Assembly: GCF_050873445.1 (NCBI RefSeq)
Contig: NZ_JBNMIU010000002.1
Coordinates: 20,551 to 84,550, forward strand
Direction: 5' to 3'
DNA from: Acidaminococcus sp050873445
GTDB lineage: Bacteria; Bacillota; Negativicutes; Acidaminococcales; Acidaminococcaceae
DNA: 64,000 nt
Of this stretch, positions 20,413 through 28,814 are shown piece after piece (the first letter of the stretch is position 1; each line of letters begins with the position of its first letter). Position numbers and translations under genes: made by a program. The notes beneath the pieces are model-generated. The model was not told the origin of the DNA and made no database searches. It saw only the letters and a list, made by a program, of their open reading frames with translations.

Positions 20413-21321
20413 ATGCAGGAACAGAAGATGGTTTGGACCATTTTGAAGATTCTGGACTGGACCCGGCAGTACTTCGCATCCAAAGGCGTGGAAAACCCGC
20501 GCCTGGATGCAGAAGTGCTGCTTTGCGCTGTACTCCACAAGAGCCGGATTCAGCTGTATACCAATTTCGATGAGCCCCTGCAGGAAAACGAACTGGAGCA
20601 GTACCGGACCTACGTGGCCCGGCGGGCGGCCAGGGAACCGGTGGCTTACATCTTGGGAAAAAAGGGATTCATGGACTACGAGTTCAAGGTGACGAAGGAT
20701 ACTTTGATCCCCCGACCGGAAACGGAACTTCTGGTGGAGAACCTGATCAGACTCAACAGGGAGAAGGGGCCCCGTCGGATCCTGGACATCGGCTGCGGCA
20801 GCGGGGCTGTCATCGATTCTTTGCTGGGGGAACTGCCGGAAGCCACCGGGATGGCTGTGGATATCAGCCCCGGTGCCGTGGTGGTGACCCGGGAGAATGC
20901 GGAAGCCATCGGGGTGGCGGACCGGCTGGAGACAGTGGTCTCTGACCTGTTTGCCAATGTACCGAAGGAACCCAAATTCCAGGTAGTAGTTTCCAACCCG
21001 CCCTATATCCCGGAAGGAGATCTGGCAGGGCTGCAGCCGGAAGTACAGCAGGAACCCCGGAGCGCCCTGGACGGCGGAAAAGATGGCCTGGATTTTTACC
21101 GGAGGATCCTTGAGGATATCTGGCAGGTGCTGGATCCCAAAGGCATGGTGGCCTTCGAGATCGGCATCCATGAAGGCAGGCCGGTGGCGGAACTGTGCCG
21201 GAAGGCCGGCTTCGATTGTGTGAAAGTCTGCAGAGACTATGGCGATGTGGAGCGGATGGTCTTTGCCGGGAAAGGGGATTCGGACTATGGTCACGAAATA
21301 TTGGAAATTAAAGAACGATGA
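20413..21321 (+). CDS. prmC: Release factor glutamine N5-methyltransferase
   Basis: A 302-residue SAM-dependent enzyme that methylates the GGQ glutamine of RF1/RF2. An N-terminal helical domain is followed by a Rossmann fold with ILDIGCGSGAV (SAM binding, near 122) and the NPPY substrate motif in VVSNPPYIPEGDL near 195. ATG 20413 follows the prfA stop directly, so translation is coupled. Its 3' end overlaps the next gene by 35 bp. Confidence 0.96.
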   Translation: MQEQKMVWTILKILDWTRQYFASKGVENPRLDAEVLLCAVLHKSRIQLYTNFDEPLQENELEQYRTYVARRAAREPVAYILGKKGFMDYEFKVTKDTLIPRPETELLVENLIRLNREKGPRRILDIGCGSGAVIDSLLGELPEATGMAVDISPGAVVVTRENAEAIGVADRLETVVSDLFANVPKEPKFQVVVSNPPYIPEGDLAGLQPEVQQEPRSALDGGKDGLDFYRRILEDIWQVLDPKGMVAFEIGIHEGRPVAELCRKAGFDCVKVCRDYGDVERMVFAGKGDSDYGHEILEIKER

Positions 21322-22393
21322 ACCGCTGGAACCTCAGCTGGAGCAGGCAGCCCGGTTGATGCGGGAAGGCGAAGTGGTGGCGTTTCCTACGGAAACCGTA
21401 TACGGCCTGGGGGCTGACGGCCTGAACGGGGATGCCTGCAGGAAAATCTTTGCAGCCAAGGGGCGGCCGGCGGATAATCCGCTGATCCTCCACATCAGCG
21501 AGATGGAAGAAATCGAGCCGCTGACTTCCGGGCTGTCGCCCATGGCGAAAAAACTGATGGCGGCGTTCTGGCCCGGCCCTATGACCCTGATCGTCCCCAA
21601 GTCTTCCATTATCCCGGAAGTGGTGACGGCGGGCCAGGAAACAGTGGCCGTGCGGTTTCCCAGCAACAAGGTGGCCAGGGAACTGATCCATCTGGCCGGG
21701 CGGCCCATTGCGGCGCCTTCTGCCAACAAGAGCGGCAAACCAAGCCCCACCAACGCACAGGATGTGCTCCAGGACATGGACGGCATTATCGGTGGCGTAC
21801 TGGACGGCGGCAGCTGTGACATCGGGGTGGAGAGTACCATCATCGATACCACCGGTCCCGTGCCGGTGATCCTTCGTCCGGGCGGCATCACCGAAGAGAT
21901 GATCCAGGAGGTCATGGGGGATGTGAAGCTGGATCCGGGGCTGGTGCGCCCCGACCAGAAACCCAAGGCTCCGGGGATGAAATACCGGCATTATGCACCC
22001 AAGGCCCCCATGTACCTGATGGAAGGAGCGGAAGCCGGCCTGGGCGTGATCCGGGCGGCCATCCTGGCGGAAGCCAGCGGCCTGAAGGTGGGGGTGCTGG
22101 CCCTGGATGAAACCATCAAACATCTGCCCCGGGTGCATCCCAACATGGTGATCTGTGACGCAGGCCATGATCTGGCCTCCCTGGCAGAGAATCTGTACAC
22201 GGAACTGCGGGAATTCGACCGGCAGCAGGTGGATGTGATTCTGGGCGAAGGGGTGAGTACCCACGACCTGGGGCTGGCCATCATGAACCGGATGCGCAAG
22301 AGCGCCGGCCACAACATCCTGGTGTATGAAAACGGATTGTATCGTCTTCAAAGCGGCCAGGCACCGGAGTTTCTGAAAGCGATGCTGGTATGA
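21287..22393 (+). CDS. sua5: L-threonylcarbamoyladenylate synthase (Sua5 type)
   Basis: Makes threonylcarbamoyl-AMP for the t6A modification of ANN-decoding tRNAs. It has 368 residues: a YrdC domain (about 15-200; PTETVYGLGADG, APSANKSGKPSPT) plus the C-terminal Sua5 domain (from about 230, GMKYRHYAP onward). It is therefore Sua5/YwlC and not the short TsaC. The start is ATG 21287 within prmC, with AAAGGGG upstream. Position after prmC matches ywlC in Bacillus. Confidence 0.93.
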   Translation: MVTKYWKLKNDEPLEPQLEQAARLMREGEVVAFPTETVYGLGADGLNGDACRKIFAAKGRPADNPLILHISEMEEIEPLTSGLSPMAKKLMAAFWPGPMTLIVPKSSIIPEVVTAGQETVAVRFPSNKVARELIHLAGRPIAAPSANKSGKPSPTNAQDVLQDMDGIIGGVLDGGSCDIGVESTIIDTTGPVPVILRPGGITEEMIQEVMGDVKLDPGLVRPDQKPKAPGMKYRHYAPKAPMYLMEGAEAGLGVIRAAILAEASGLKVGVLALDETIKHLPRVHPNMVICDAGHDLASLAENLYTELREFDRQQVDVILGEGVSTHDLGLAIMNRMRKSAGHNILVYENGLYRLQSGQAPEFLKAMLV

Positions 22394-22434
22394 AAAAAGG
22401 GAGTCGACGTACAAGGTGCGCCGACTCCCTTTTT
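22394..22434 (+). terminator. sua5 terminator
   Basis: AAAAAGGGAGTCG (22394-22406) pairs with CGACTCCCTTTTT (22422-22434). Confidence 0.85.
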
Positions 22435-22496
22435 GTGATACAATAATCATGATATGCGGTAATGCATTTGCATGAAAACAAGGGGGCCAACGTATA

Positions 22497-22934
22497 ATGA
22501 AAATCATGATCGGCTGTGATCACGGCGGTTTTGAATTGAAACAGGTTCTGATCAAATACCTTCAGGACAAAGGGTATGAAGTGGAAGATGCCGGGTCCTA
22601 CACTCCTGACCGGGTGGACTATCCGGATTATGCCCAAAAAGTGGGCGAGGCTGTGGCTGCCGGCAAGGCGGACCAGGGTATCCTGATCTGCGGTACCGGT
22701 CTGGGCATGAGCATCGCTGCCAATAAGATCCACGGCATCCGGGCGGCCGTCTGCGGCGACTGCTACAGCGCTGAAAAAGCCCGGGAACACAACAACGCCA
22801 ACATCCTGTGCCTGGGTGCACGGGTCCTGGGCTCCGGTCTGGCGGAACAGATCGTGGATGCCTATCTGGGAGCTTCCTTCCTGGGCAGCTATCATACCCA
22901 GCGGGTAGCCAAGATCATGGCACTGGAAAAATAA
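22497..22934 (+). CDS. rpiB: Ribose 5-phosphate isomerase B
   Basis: Interconverts ribulose 5-phosphate and ribose 5-phosphate; 145 residues. MKIMIGCDHGGFELK, the active-site Cys in GILICGTGLGMSIAANK near residue 65 and REHNNANILCLG are family hallmarks. AAGGGGG lies upstream of ATG 22497. The allose-phosphate isomerase activity of some homologues cannot be excluded, but synteny with ywlF favours RpiB. Confidence 0.95.
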   Translation: MKIMIGCDHGGFELKQVLIKYLQDKGYEVEDAGSYTPDRVDYPDYAQKVGEAVAAGKADQGILICGTGLGMSIAANKIHGIRAAVCGDCYSAEKAREHNNANILCLGARVLGSGLAEQIVDAYLGASFLGSYHTQRVAKIMALEK

Positions 22935-22950
22935 CAAAGCAGGTGATTGT

Positions 22951-23505
22951 ATGAGCGAATCCATCGATCTGGAGAAAATCGCACAGGAAATCGCGGAAGA
23001 TGCGGAAGAACTGATCGGCGTGGCCCAGGCCAGACCCGGCCAGGTCTTTGTGGTGGGCTGCAGCAGCAGCGAGGTGCTGGGCAACAGGATTGGCACCGGC
23101 GGCTCCATGAAACTGGCCAAGGTGCTGTATACCACCCTGCACAAGGTTTGCCGCAAACACAAACTGATCCTGGCCGCTCAGTGCTGCGAGCACCTGAACC
23201 GGGCACTGGTGGTGGACCGGAAGGCCATGGAGAAATTCGGCTGGCAGCAGGTTACCGTACGGCCTGTCGAACATGCCGGCGGCGCTTTTGCGGCCAACGC
23301 CTATAATGAGCTGAAAAACCCGGTTGTGGTGGAAGAAATCCAGGCTGACCTGGGACTGGATATCGGCCAGACCCTGATCGGCATGCACCTGAAACGGGTG
23401 GCCGTTCCGGTGCGGCTGTCCCGGAAGAAACTGGGCAATGCCATCCTTACGGCAGCACGTACCCGTCCGCCTCTCATCGGGGGAGAACGGGCCGTCTACA
23501 AATAA
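22951..23505 (+). CDS. ywlG: DUF436/TIGR01440 family protein (YwlG-like)
   Basis: A 184-residue soluble protein of the UPF0340/TIGR01440 family. VVGCSSSEVLGNRIG near residue 32 and CCEHLNRALVVDR near 77 are the conserved patches; the Cys-Cys-Glu-His and Ser-rich stretches suggest an active site of unknown chemistry. It lies between rpiB and glyA, as in Bacillus (ywlF-ywlG-glyA). Function is unknown. Confidence 0.88.
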   Translation: MSESIDLEKIAQEIAEDAEELIGVAQARPGQVFVVGCSSSEVLGNRIGTGGSMKLAKVLYTTLHKVCRKHKLILAAQCCEHLNRALVVDRKAMEKFGWQQVTVRPVEHAGGAFAANAYNELKNPVVVEEIQADLGLDIGQTLIGMHLKRVAVPVRLSRKKLGNAILTAARTRPPLIGGERAVYK

Positions 23506-23554
23506 TAAAGTTTCCGGCTGATCCCGCGGAACAATCCATTGGAGGAGGAACGAC

Positions 23555-24802
23555 ATGAATCAACAACCTTTGAATCAGACTGATCCTCAGGTAGCGGCAG
23601 CTATCGGAGAAGAACTGGGAAGACAGCGTCATAAGATCGAACTGATTGCTTCGGAGAACTTTGTCTCTCCGGCTGTGATGCAGGCTATGGGGACTGTCCT
23701 CACCAACAAATATGCGGAAGGGTATCCCGGCCACCGTTATTACGGCGGTTGTGAATTCGTGGATAAAGTGGAAGAACTGGCCCGGCAGAGAGCCTGCGAG
23801 CTGTTCGGTGCGGAACACGCCAATGTACAGCCTCACTGCGGTGCCAATGCCAACCTGGCTGCTTTCTTCGCCTTTGTGAAACCCGGCGATACGGTCATGG
23901 GCATGAATCTGTCTGAAGGCGGTCACCTGTCCCACGGATCCCCGGTCAATATCTCCGGGAAGTACTTCCATATCGTTCCCTACGGTGTGGATCCGGAAAC
24001 GGAACGGATCGACTATGACAAACTGGAAAAGATTGCCAAAGAATGCCAGCCCAAGATGATCATCGGCGGTGCCAGCGCCTATCCCCGGATCATCGATTTC
24101 GAACGGATGGCTGCCATCGCCCATGGAGTGGGTGCTGTCCTGATGATCGACATGGCCCACATTGCCGGACTGGTGGCTGCCGGGCTGCATCCCAGCCCCG
24201 TTCCCTATGCGGATGTGGTGACTACCACCACCCATAAGACCCTGCGCGGGCCCCGCGGCGGCATGATCCTGTGCCCGGAAAAGTATGCCAAACAGGTTGA
24301 CAAGGCTGTATTCCCCGGCACCCAGGGCGGTCCTCTGATGCACATCATCGCTGCCAAAGCGGTGGCACTGGGTGAAGCTCTGAAACCGGAATTCAAGGAA
24401 TACCAGAAACAGATCATCAAAAACGCTGCTGCCATGGCGGATGAACTGACGAAGCAGGGCCTGCGGCTGGTTTCCGGCGGTACCGATAACCATCTGGTGC
24501 TGGTGGATACCCGCTCCAAGAACCTGACCGGTAAGGATGCGGAACACATGCTGGATGCCATCGGCATCACCTGCAACAAGAACACCATCCCCAACGATCC
24601 GGAAAGCCCGTTTGTGACCAGCGGTATCCGTCTGGGCGCTCCCGCTGCCACTACCCGTGGCTTCAAGGAAGACGACTTCCGGGAAGTGGCCAGGATCATC
24701 GGCCTGGTACTGAGCAATCCCGGCAAAGAAGAAGCCCAGAAAGAAGCAGCTGCCCGGGTAGCTGCCCTGTGTGAAAAATATCCTCTGTATCCGAATCTGT
24801 AA
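23555..24802 (+). CDS. glyA: Serine hydroxymethyltransferase
   Basis: PLP enzyme converting serine and tetrahydrofolate into glycine and methylene-tetrahydrofolate; 415 residues. Visible features: IELIASENFVSPAVMQAMG, the folate-site YPGHRYYGGCEFVD, and the PLP lysine in VVTTTTHKTLRGPRGG near residue 229. GGAGGAGG precedes ATG 23555. Next to upp and dCMP deaminase it links serine use to one-carbon and nucleotide supply. Confidence 0.97.
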   Translation: MNQQPLNQTDPQVAAAIGEELGRQRHKIELIASENFVSPAVMQAMGTVLTNKYAEGYPGHRYYGGCEFVDKVEELARQRACELFGAEHANVQPHCGANANLAAFFAFVKPGDTVMGMNLSEGGHLSHGSPVNISGKYFHIVPYGVDPETERIDYDKLEKIAKECQPKMIIGGASAYPRIIDFERMAAIAHGVGAVLMIDMAHIAGLVAAGLHPSPVPYADVVTTTTHKTLRGPRGGMILCPEKYAKQVDKAVFPGTQGGPLMHIIAAKAVALGEALKPEFKEYQKQIIKNAAAMADELTKQGLRLVSGGTDNHLVLVDTRSKNLTGKDAEHMLDAIGITCNKNTIPNDPESPFVTSGIRLGAPAATTRGFKEDDFREVARIIGLVLSNPGKEEAQKEAAARVAALCEKYPLYPNL

Positions 24803-24825
24803 TTGGGAAAGGAGCCCGAAAACTC

Positions 24826-25452
24826 ATGCAAGTCCATGTTGTGAACCATCCCCTGATCAAAGAGAAGATGACCCATTTGCGTGACCAGAAGACCCAGCCC
24901 CGGAATTTCCGGCGCCTGCTGGACGAAATCGCCCAGCTGCTGCTGTTCGAAGTGACCCGGGATCTGCCTCTGCGGGAAACCAAGGTGACCACACCTCTGG
25001 CGGAAACCACCGGGTATGAACTGGATGTGAGCGGTATCACCGTAGTGCCTATCCTGCGGGCCGGCCTGGGCTTCCTGGATGCAGTGCTGGACCTGATTCC
25101 CGAAGCACGGGTGGGCCATATCGGCCTGACCCGGGATGAGGAGACCCTGGAACCCATCAAATATTATTGCAAGATTCCCAAGGACAAGGATGCGGAGATC
25201 ATCCTGATCGACCCCATGCTGGCTACCGGCGGCAGTGCCGCTGCAGCCCTGAGCATGCTGAAGGAAGACGGTTACAAGCACTTCCGCTTCATGTGCCTGG
25301 TAGCCGCACCGGAGGGAGTGGAACTGGTGAACCGGGAACATCCGGATGTGCCTATCTATACGGCAGCTCTGGATGACCATCTGAATGAACATGGCTATAT
25401 TGTACCGGGTCTGGGCGATGCCGGGGACCGGGTATTCGGAACGGTGGAATGA
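24826..25452 (+). CDS. upp: Uracil phosphoribosyltransferase
   Basis: Salvages uracil to UMP with PRPP; 208 residues. The PRPP loop is ILIDPMLATGGSAAAAL near residue 128, and the uracil-binding end is YIVPGLGDAGDRVFGT. AAAGGAG lies upstream of ATG 24826. The order glyA-upp matches Bacillus. Confidence 0.97.
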   Translation: MQVHVVNHPLIKEKMTHLRDQKTQPRNFRRLLDEIAQLLLFEVTRDLPLRETKVTTPLAETTGYELDVSGITVVPILRAGLGFLDAVLDLIPEARVGHIGLTRDEETLEPIKYYCKIPKDKDAEIILIDPMLATGGSAAAALSMLKEDGYKHFRFMCLVAAPEGVELVNREHPDVPIYTAALDDHLNEHGYIVPGLGDAGDRVFGTVE

Positions 25453-25455
25453 AAA

Positions 25456-25908
25456 ATGGACAGACCCGATTGGGATAGTTACTTTATGGAAATCGCCGAG
25501 GTGGTTTCCAAACGGTCTACCTGCCTGAGACGGAAGGTGGGCGCTGTACTGGTGAAAGACCGGCAGATCCTGGCCACCGGGTATAACGGGACCCCCAAGG
25601 GCTTGCCCCACTGCGAGGAAGTGGGCTGCCTGCGGGAGAAACTCCATGTACCCAGCGGACAGAACCATGAACTGTGCCGGGGTATCCATGCGGAACAGAA
25701 CGCAGTGATCCAGGCGGCGGTCAACGGGGTATCCACCCAGGGGGCTACGCTGTATTGTACCCATCAGCCCTGTGTGGTGTGCTCCAAAATCCTGATCAAT
25801 GCCGGGATCAAACGGATCGTCTACGCCCATCCCTATCCGGACAAACTGGCCCAGGAAATGCTCCACAGCGATACAGCTTTGCAGCTGGAAGAATTCCATA
25901 AGAAATAA
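25456..25908 (+). CDS. Deoxycytidylate deaminase (ComEB-like)
   Basis: A 150-residue zinc deaminase converting dCMP to dUMP. Zinc and catalytic motifs: CRGIHAEQNAV (His and catalytic Glu near residue 76) and TLYCTHQPCVVCSK (two zinc Cys near 103). It starts 3 bp after the upp stop, so it is translationally coupled to pyrimidine salvage. In Bacillus the homologue is comEB. Confidence 0.92.
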   Translation: MDRPDWDSYFMEIAEVVSKRSTCLRRKVGAVLVKDRQILATGYNGTPKGLPHCEEVGCLREKLHVPSGQNHELCRGIHAEQNAVIQAAVNGVSTQGATLYCTHQPCVVCSKILINAGIKRIVYAHPYPDKLAQEMLHSDTALQLEEFHKK

Positions 25909-25910
25909 GA

Positions 25911-25943
25911 AAAAAGCGGCTGCCGCAAGGTAGTCGCTTTTTT
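25911..25943 (+). terminator. Terminator of the salvage cluster
   Basis: GCGGCTGCC (25916-25924) pairs with GGTAGTCGC (25929-25937), flanked by A and T runs. Confidence 0.8.
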
Positions 25944-26031
25944 GTCATACGCCATTATGAATATATAGCCCGTTGGACGGCCTGGGTCCGGACATCCCTG
26001 CGGCCTTACGACGATGGTCAGACTGCAATCT

Positions 26032-26916
26032 CTATGCAGTGATCGCTTTCAGCAGCTGTTCCACATTTCCCGTATCATACTCGATCTGTTCTGACCAGCG
26101 GCGGGCGGCTTCCAGGGGGTCGCCGGTGAGTGCAGCCTCCATGAAGATATACTGTGTGTTCTGGCGGGCGTAGATAGCCACGGATGTGAGGCCGTATTCC
26201 TCCAGCTTGTCCAGTTGCCGGTACAGGATGAAGTGATAAATCCGATCGAACAAGGCTTTGTCATAGTGACTGCAGTAATCCCGCTGCCGGGTTGCCAGAA
26301 GGGGAATCTGTCCCGCCAGGTGCTGCATCTCGTCCGTCCAGGCTTCATCGATAGGCTCCGTAGCGGACAGCTTCTTCAGGATGTCTTTGGTTTCTTTTTC
26401 CGTCAGGATGGGCTGGAAATGGCAGACCATTTTGGGAACGGGACCCCAGCCCATATCTTCCAGCAGTTCCGGCAGGGTATAGCGCTTGTCCGTATCCTCA
26501 TCCCGGAACCGGATGGGCCCCTTTACTCTGCCCAGGATTTCACAGGTTTCCTCGCAGCATAATCCGGTGCCGCACAGGGTATAGTCCTCGATTTCGTCGT
26601 CCACATGGGTGAAGAACCGGGGATGGACGGCACAGATGTCACACAGGGCATCGTCACCCAGCTCCTTCACTACCTGGCACAGGCCATCCGGCTCCAGGAG
26701 GGGGCAAAAGCCCCTGTCGTTCAGTTTAAAATGCCAGCCTTCACCATTTTTTTCCATGGAAGACCGCAGCTTGTCGCCCAGGGGACCTTCCAGGTGCTGG
26801 TAATAGTCTGCCGTATCGTCATCGATGTCGATGATCCACACCTGGCAGCAGGTGTGCCTGCAGGCGCCTCCCTTGCAGTGGAAATCGTTGAACCCGTCCG
26901 GGATCAGGGAAATCAT
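26032..26916 (-). CDS. FliB-like putative lysine N-methylase
   Basis: A 294-residue cysteine-rich protein of the flagellin lysine-N-methylase (FliB) family. Evidence: the N-terminal HCKGGACRHTCC cluster (residues about 13-24), FCPLLEPDGLCQVVKELGDD, LCDICAVHPRFF and the LCCEETCEIL tail, all characteristic. These cysteines probably bind an Fe-S cluster or metal. In Salmonella FliB methylates flagellin, but no flagellar gene is seen here and these bacteria are usually non-motile, so the substrate is unknown. The start at ATG 26916 has only a weak site. It diverges from the radical SAM gene. Confidence 0.75.
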   Translation of the reverse strand: MISLIPDGFNDFHCKGGACRHTCCQVWIIDIDDDTADYYQHLEGPLGDKLRSSMEKNGEGWHFKLNDRGFCPLLEPDGLCQVVKELGDDALCDICAVHPRFFTHVDDEIEDYTLCGTGLCCEETCEILGRVKGPIRFRDEDTDKRYTLPELLEDMGWGPVPKMVCHFQPILTEKETKDILKKLSATEPIDEAWTDEMQHLAGQIPLLATRQRDYCSHYDKALFDRIYHFILYRQLDKLEEYGLTSVAIYARQNTQYIFMEAALTGDPLEAARRWSEQIEYDTGNVEQLLKAITA

Positions 26917-26949
26917 AAACCCAGCCTCTTTTCGTATGTGATAAAAAAT

Positions 26950-26955
26950 ATTATA
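26950..26955 (-). promoter_or_regulatory. Extended -10 of the FliB-like gene
   Basis: Minus-strand TGATATAAT (perfect TATAAT with extended TG) 34 bp before the start; no convincing -35. Confidence 0.4.
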
Positions 26956-27089
26956 TCATGAAAAATCACTGCACCTTCCCGAAAACATTGGAATTTTCTT
27001 GACGATATATGGTAAAATATAAGCTAGTGAATTGTGAGTCACGGCTTGTTTTTTACGGAAACAGCCAGAGAAGTACGAGGGGATTTGTA

Positions 27090-28070
27090 ATGATCAAGAG
27101 AGAAAAAACTGCCTTGGAAGCGGAGTTCCATCCGTATAAGACGCGCACAGGGGGTGCTACCGTTACGGTGTTCGTACCGTACGATTGTCAGAACCACTGC
27201 CCTTTCTGTGTCAATAAAGAAGAATATGCCGATACTACCGGCTTTTCCCTGGAAGCCATCTGCCACAGCATTGAAGTCATGGACAGGATGACTCCTTACT
27301 GCGATTTCGTGTTCACCGGGGGCGAGCCTTTGGCCAACCTGAAGAGCCTGCAGGTGATGCTGGATAAAGTGTCGCCCACCCATCACATCTACATCAATAC
27401 AACCCTGCCGGTGAATGCCCACCAGACCGAAGACGAGCTCCTGGCCTTTTTGCATCACAATGCCGGCAAGATCAGCTGTCTGAACATTTCCCGCCACATG
27501 CAGCATTATGTGGAAGAATCCAACGATGACCTGCTGGCCAAACTGCCGGTGCGATTCCGGATCAACTGTGTGCTGTATAAGAAATATCCCCGGGAACAGC
27601 TGATTCCGTTCATGGAACGATTCCGGAAGGTCCATGCACCTTCCATCCAGTTTCGGTTCGATTACACGGAGACTACGCCGGAAAACCTGTACGATGAGCC
27701 CCATGACCAGATCTTGAAGGATCTGAAGCAGGTGGCCTGCTATACGGGCCTGGATGGCTGCCGGATGCGCTGCGGGTTCCATTTCAAGTACAAGGACCTG
27801 GAACTGGTGTACCACAAAACCCTGCCCTACAGTACCATTGTGGAAAAAGATCCGGAAGACGGCAAGGTCTACGCCATCCTGTACGATATCCTGATCAAGC
27901 AGAATGGCCGGATCGATTCCGACTGGGATGGCACGGTGATGGACCTGGATGCCTACGCCCGCTGCAAATTCGAACCCTACGATCTGAAGTGGCTGGAACG
28001 GGTATCCCGGAAACAGATCGAAGAGGAAAAAGAAGAGCTGCTGCAGACTGAACCCTGCACGGCCATGTAA
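27090..28070 (+). CDS. Radical SAM protein of unknown substrate
   Basis: A 326-residue protein. The CxxxCxxC [4Fe-4S] motif is in VPYDCQNHCPFCVNKEEY near residue 35, and the GGE SAM-ribose motif in FVFTGGEPLANL near 77. It lacks the SPASM-type Cys-rich C-terminal extension, though CRMRCGF near 236 could bind metal. Monocistronic, with a terminator at 28154. The start is ATG 27090 with GAGGGGAT upstream; an in-frame start at 27009 is less likely because that stretch lacks homologous character. The substrate cannot be named: no peptide precursor, cofactor or tRNA-modification partner lies next to it. Confidence 0.8.
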   Translation: MIKREKTALEAEFHPYKTRTGGATVTVFVPYDCQNHCPFCVNKEEYADTTGFSLEAICHSIEVMDRMTPYCDFVFTGGEPLANLKSLQVMLDKVSPTHHIYINTTLPVNAHQTEDELLAFLHHNAGKISCLNISRHMQHYVEESNDDLLAKLPVRFRINCVLYKKYPREQLIPFMERFRKVHAPSIQFRFDYTETTPENLYDEPHDQILKDLKQVACYTGLDGCRMRCGFHFKYKDLELVYHKTLPYSTIVEKDPEDGKVYAILYDILIKQNGRIDSDWDGTVMDLDAYARCKFEPYDLKWLERVSRKQIEEEKEELLQTEPCTAM

Positions 28071-28120
28071 AGAACAGATCAAGGGGACTGTGGAATCATC
28101 CTCCGCAGCTTCCGTGTTTT

Positions 28121-28153
28121 GCCAGCATCAGCTGGTCTCCATCGGTTAGTGAC
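28121..28153. repeat. Hairpin plus TTAGTGAC repeat
   Basis: GCCAGC..GCTGG hairpin, then TCTCCATCGGTTAGTGAC. It is a degenerate copy of the element at 691-737 with a single TAGTGAC unit. Confidence 0.55.
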
Positions 28154-28192
28154 GGGGTGTGAGAAAACTTTTTTCACACACCCTTCTTTTTT
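28154..28192 (+). terminator. Radical SAM gene terminator
   Basis: GGGTGTGA pairs with TCACACACCC (two-base bulge), followed by TTCTTTTTT. Confidence 0.75.
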
Positions 28193-28200
28193 GTTATAAT
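28171..28200 (+). promoter_or_regulatory. Promoter of the chorismate mutase operon
   Basis: TTTTCA (28171-28176) and a perfect TATAAT (28195-28200) with an 18-bp spacer. The -35 lies in the descending arm of the preceding terminator. Confidence 0.5.
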
Positions 28201-28238
28201 GGAAGAAATCTGTAGAAAAGTAGAAGGGAAGGATTTTT

Positions 28239-28805
28239 ATGAAACTGGAAGACGTACGAAAAAAAATCGATGCCATTGATCCCCAGCTGCGGAAGCTGCT
28301 GATGGAGCGGATGGACTGCTCCAAACTGGTGGCTGAGGCCAAACAGGCTGCCGGCGAAACCAACATCTACCGGGCTGACCGGGAACAGGCCATCCTGCAG
28401 CGGCTGAGCCAGGGCGTGCCGGAAGATCGCAAACCTGAATATCTGGCTGTGGTCCGCAAGATCATGGAAACCAGCCGCATGTACCAGTACGGCATGCTGT
28501 TCGACTGGAATCCCCAGTTGTTTGCCGACCTGGCCAAGGGTGTCCAGATCAAATCCGACGGTACCCGGGTGGTGGTGCGCCTGACCCGTCCTGACCAGCC
28601 CAATGCCATGAGCAGCATCCTGAACATGGTGGGGGACTATGGCTACAACATGCAGTACATGGAACTGCTGAGCTTCAACCGTCCTGACAGGACCGTTACT
28701 TTCGACCTGACCATCCTGGGCAATCTCAGTGAGACCAATATGCAGAAACTTATGTTCCAGCTGTCCAAAGAAAGCCAGGATTTCAAGATTCTGGCCTGTG
28801 AGTAA
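28239..28805 (+). CDS. Chorismate mutase (AroQ type) with C-terminal regulatory domain
   Basis: A 188-residue protein. The N-terminal AroQ helical domain (about 1-80) has the expected charged residues: VRKKIDAIDPQLRKLLMERM, then KLVAEAK and ADREQAILQRL. It rearranges chorismate to prephenate. The C-terminal half (about 100-188; VVVRLTRPDQPNAMSSILNM) looks like an ACT-type ligand domain and may sense an aromatic amino acid. It is not fused to prephenate dehydratase or DAHP synthase, and no other aromatic gene is near. Its partners in the operon are a transporter and a serine hydrolase. Confidence 0.82.
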   Translation: MKLEDVRKKIDAIDPQLRKLLMERMDCSKLVAEAKQAAGETNIYRADREQAILQRLSQGVPEDRKPEYLAVVRKIMETSRMYQYGMLFDWNPQLFADLAKGVQIKSDGTRVVVRLTRPDQPNAMSSILNMVGDYGYNMQYMELLSFNRPDRTVTFDLTILGNLSETNMQKLMFQLSKESQDFKILACE

Positions 28806-28814
28806 GGAGGGGCC

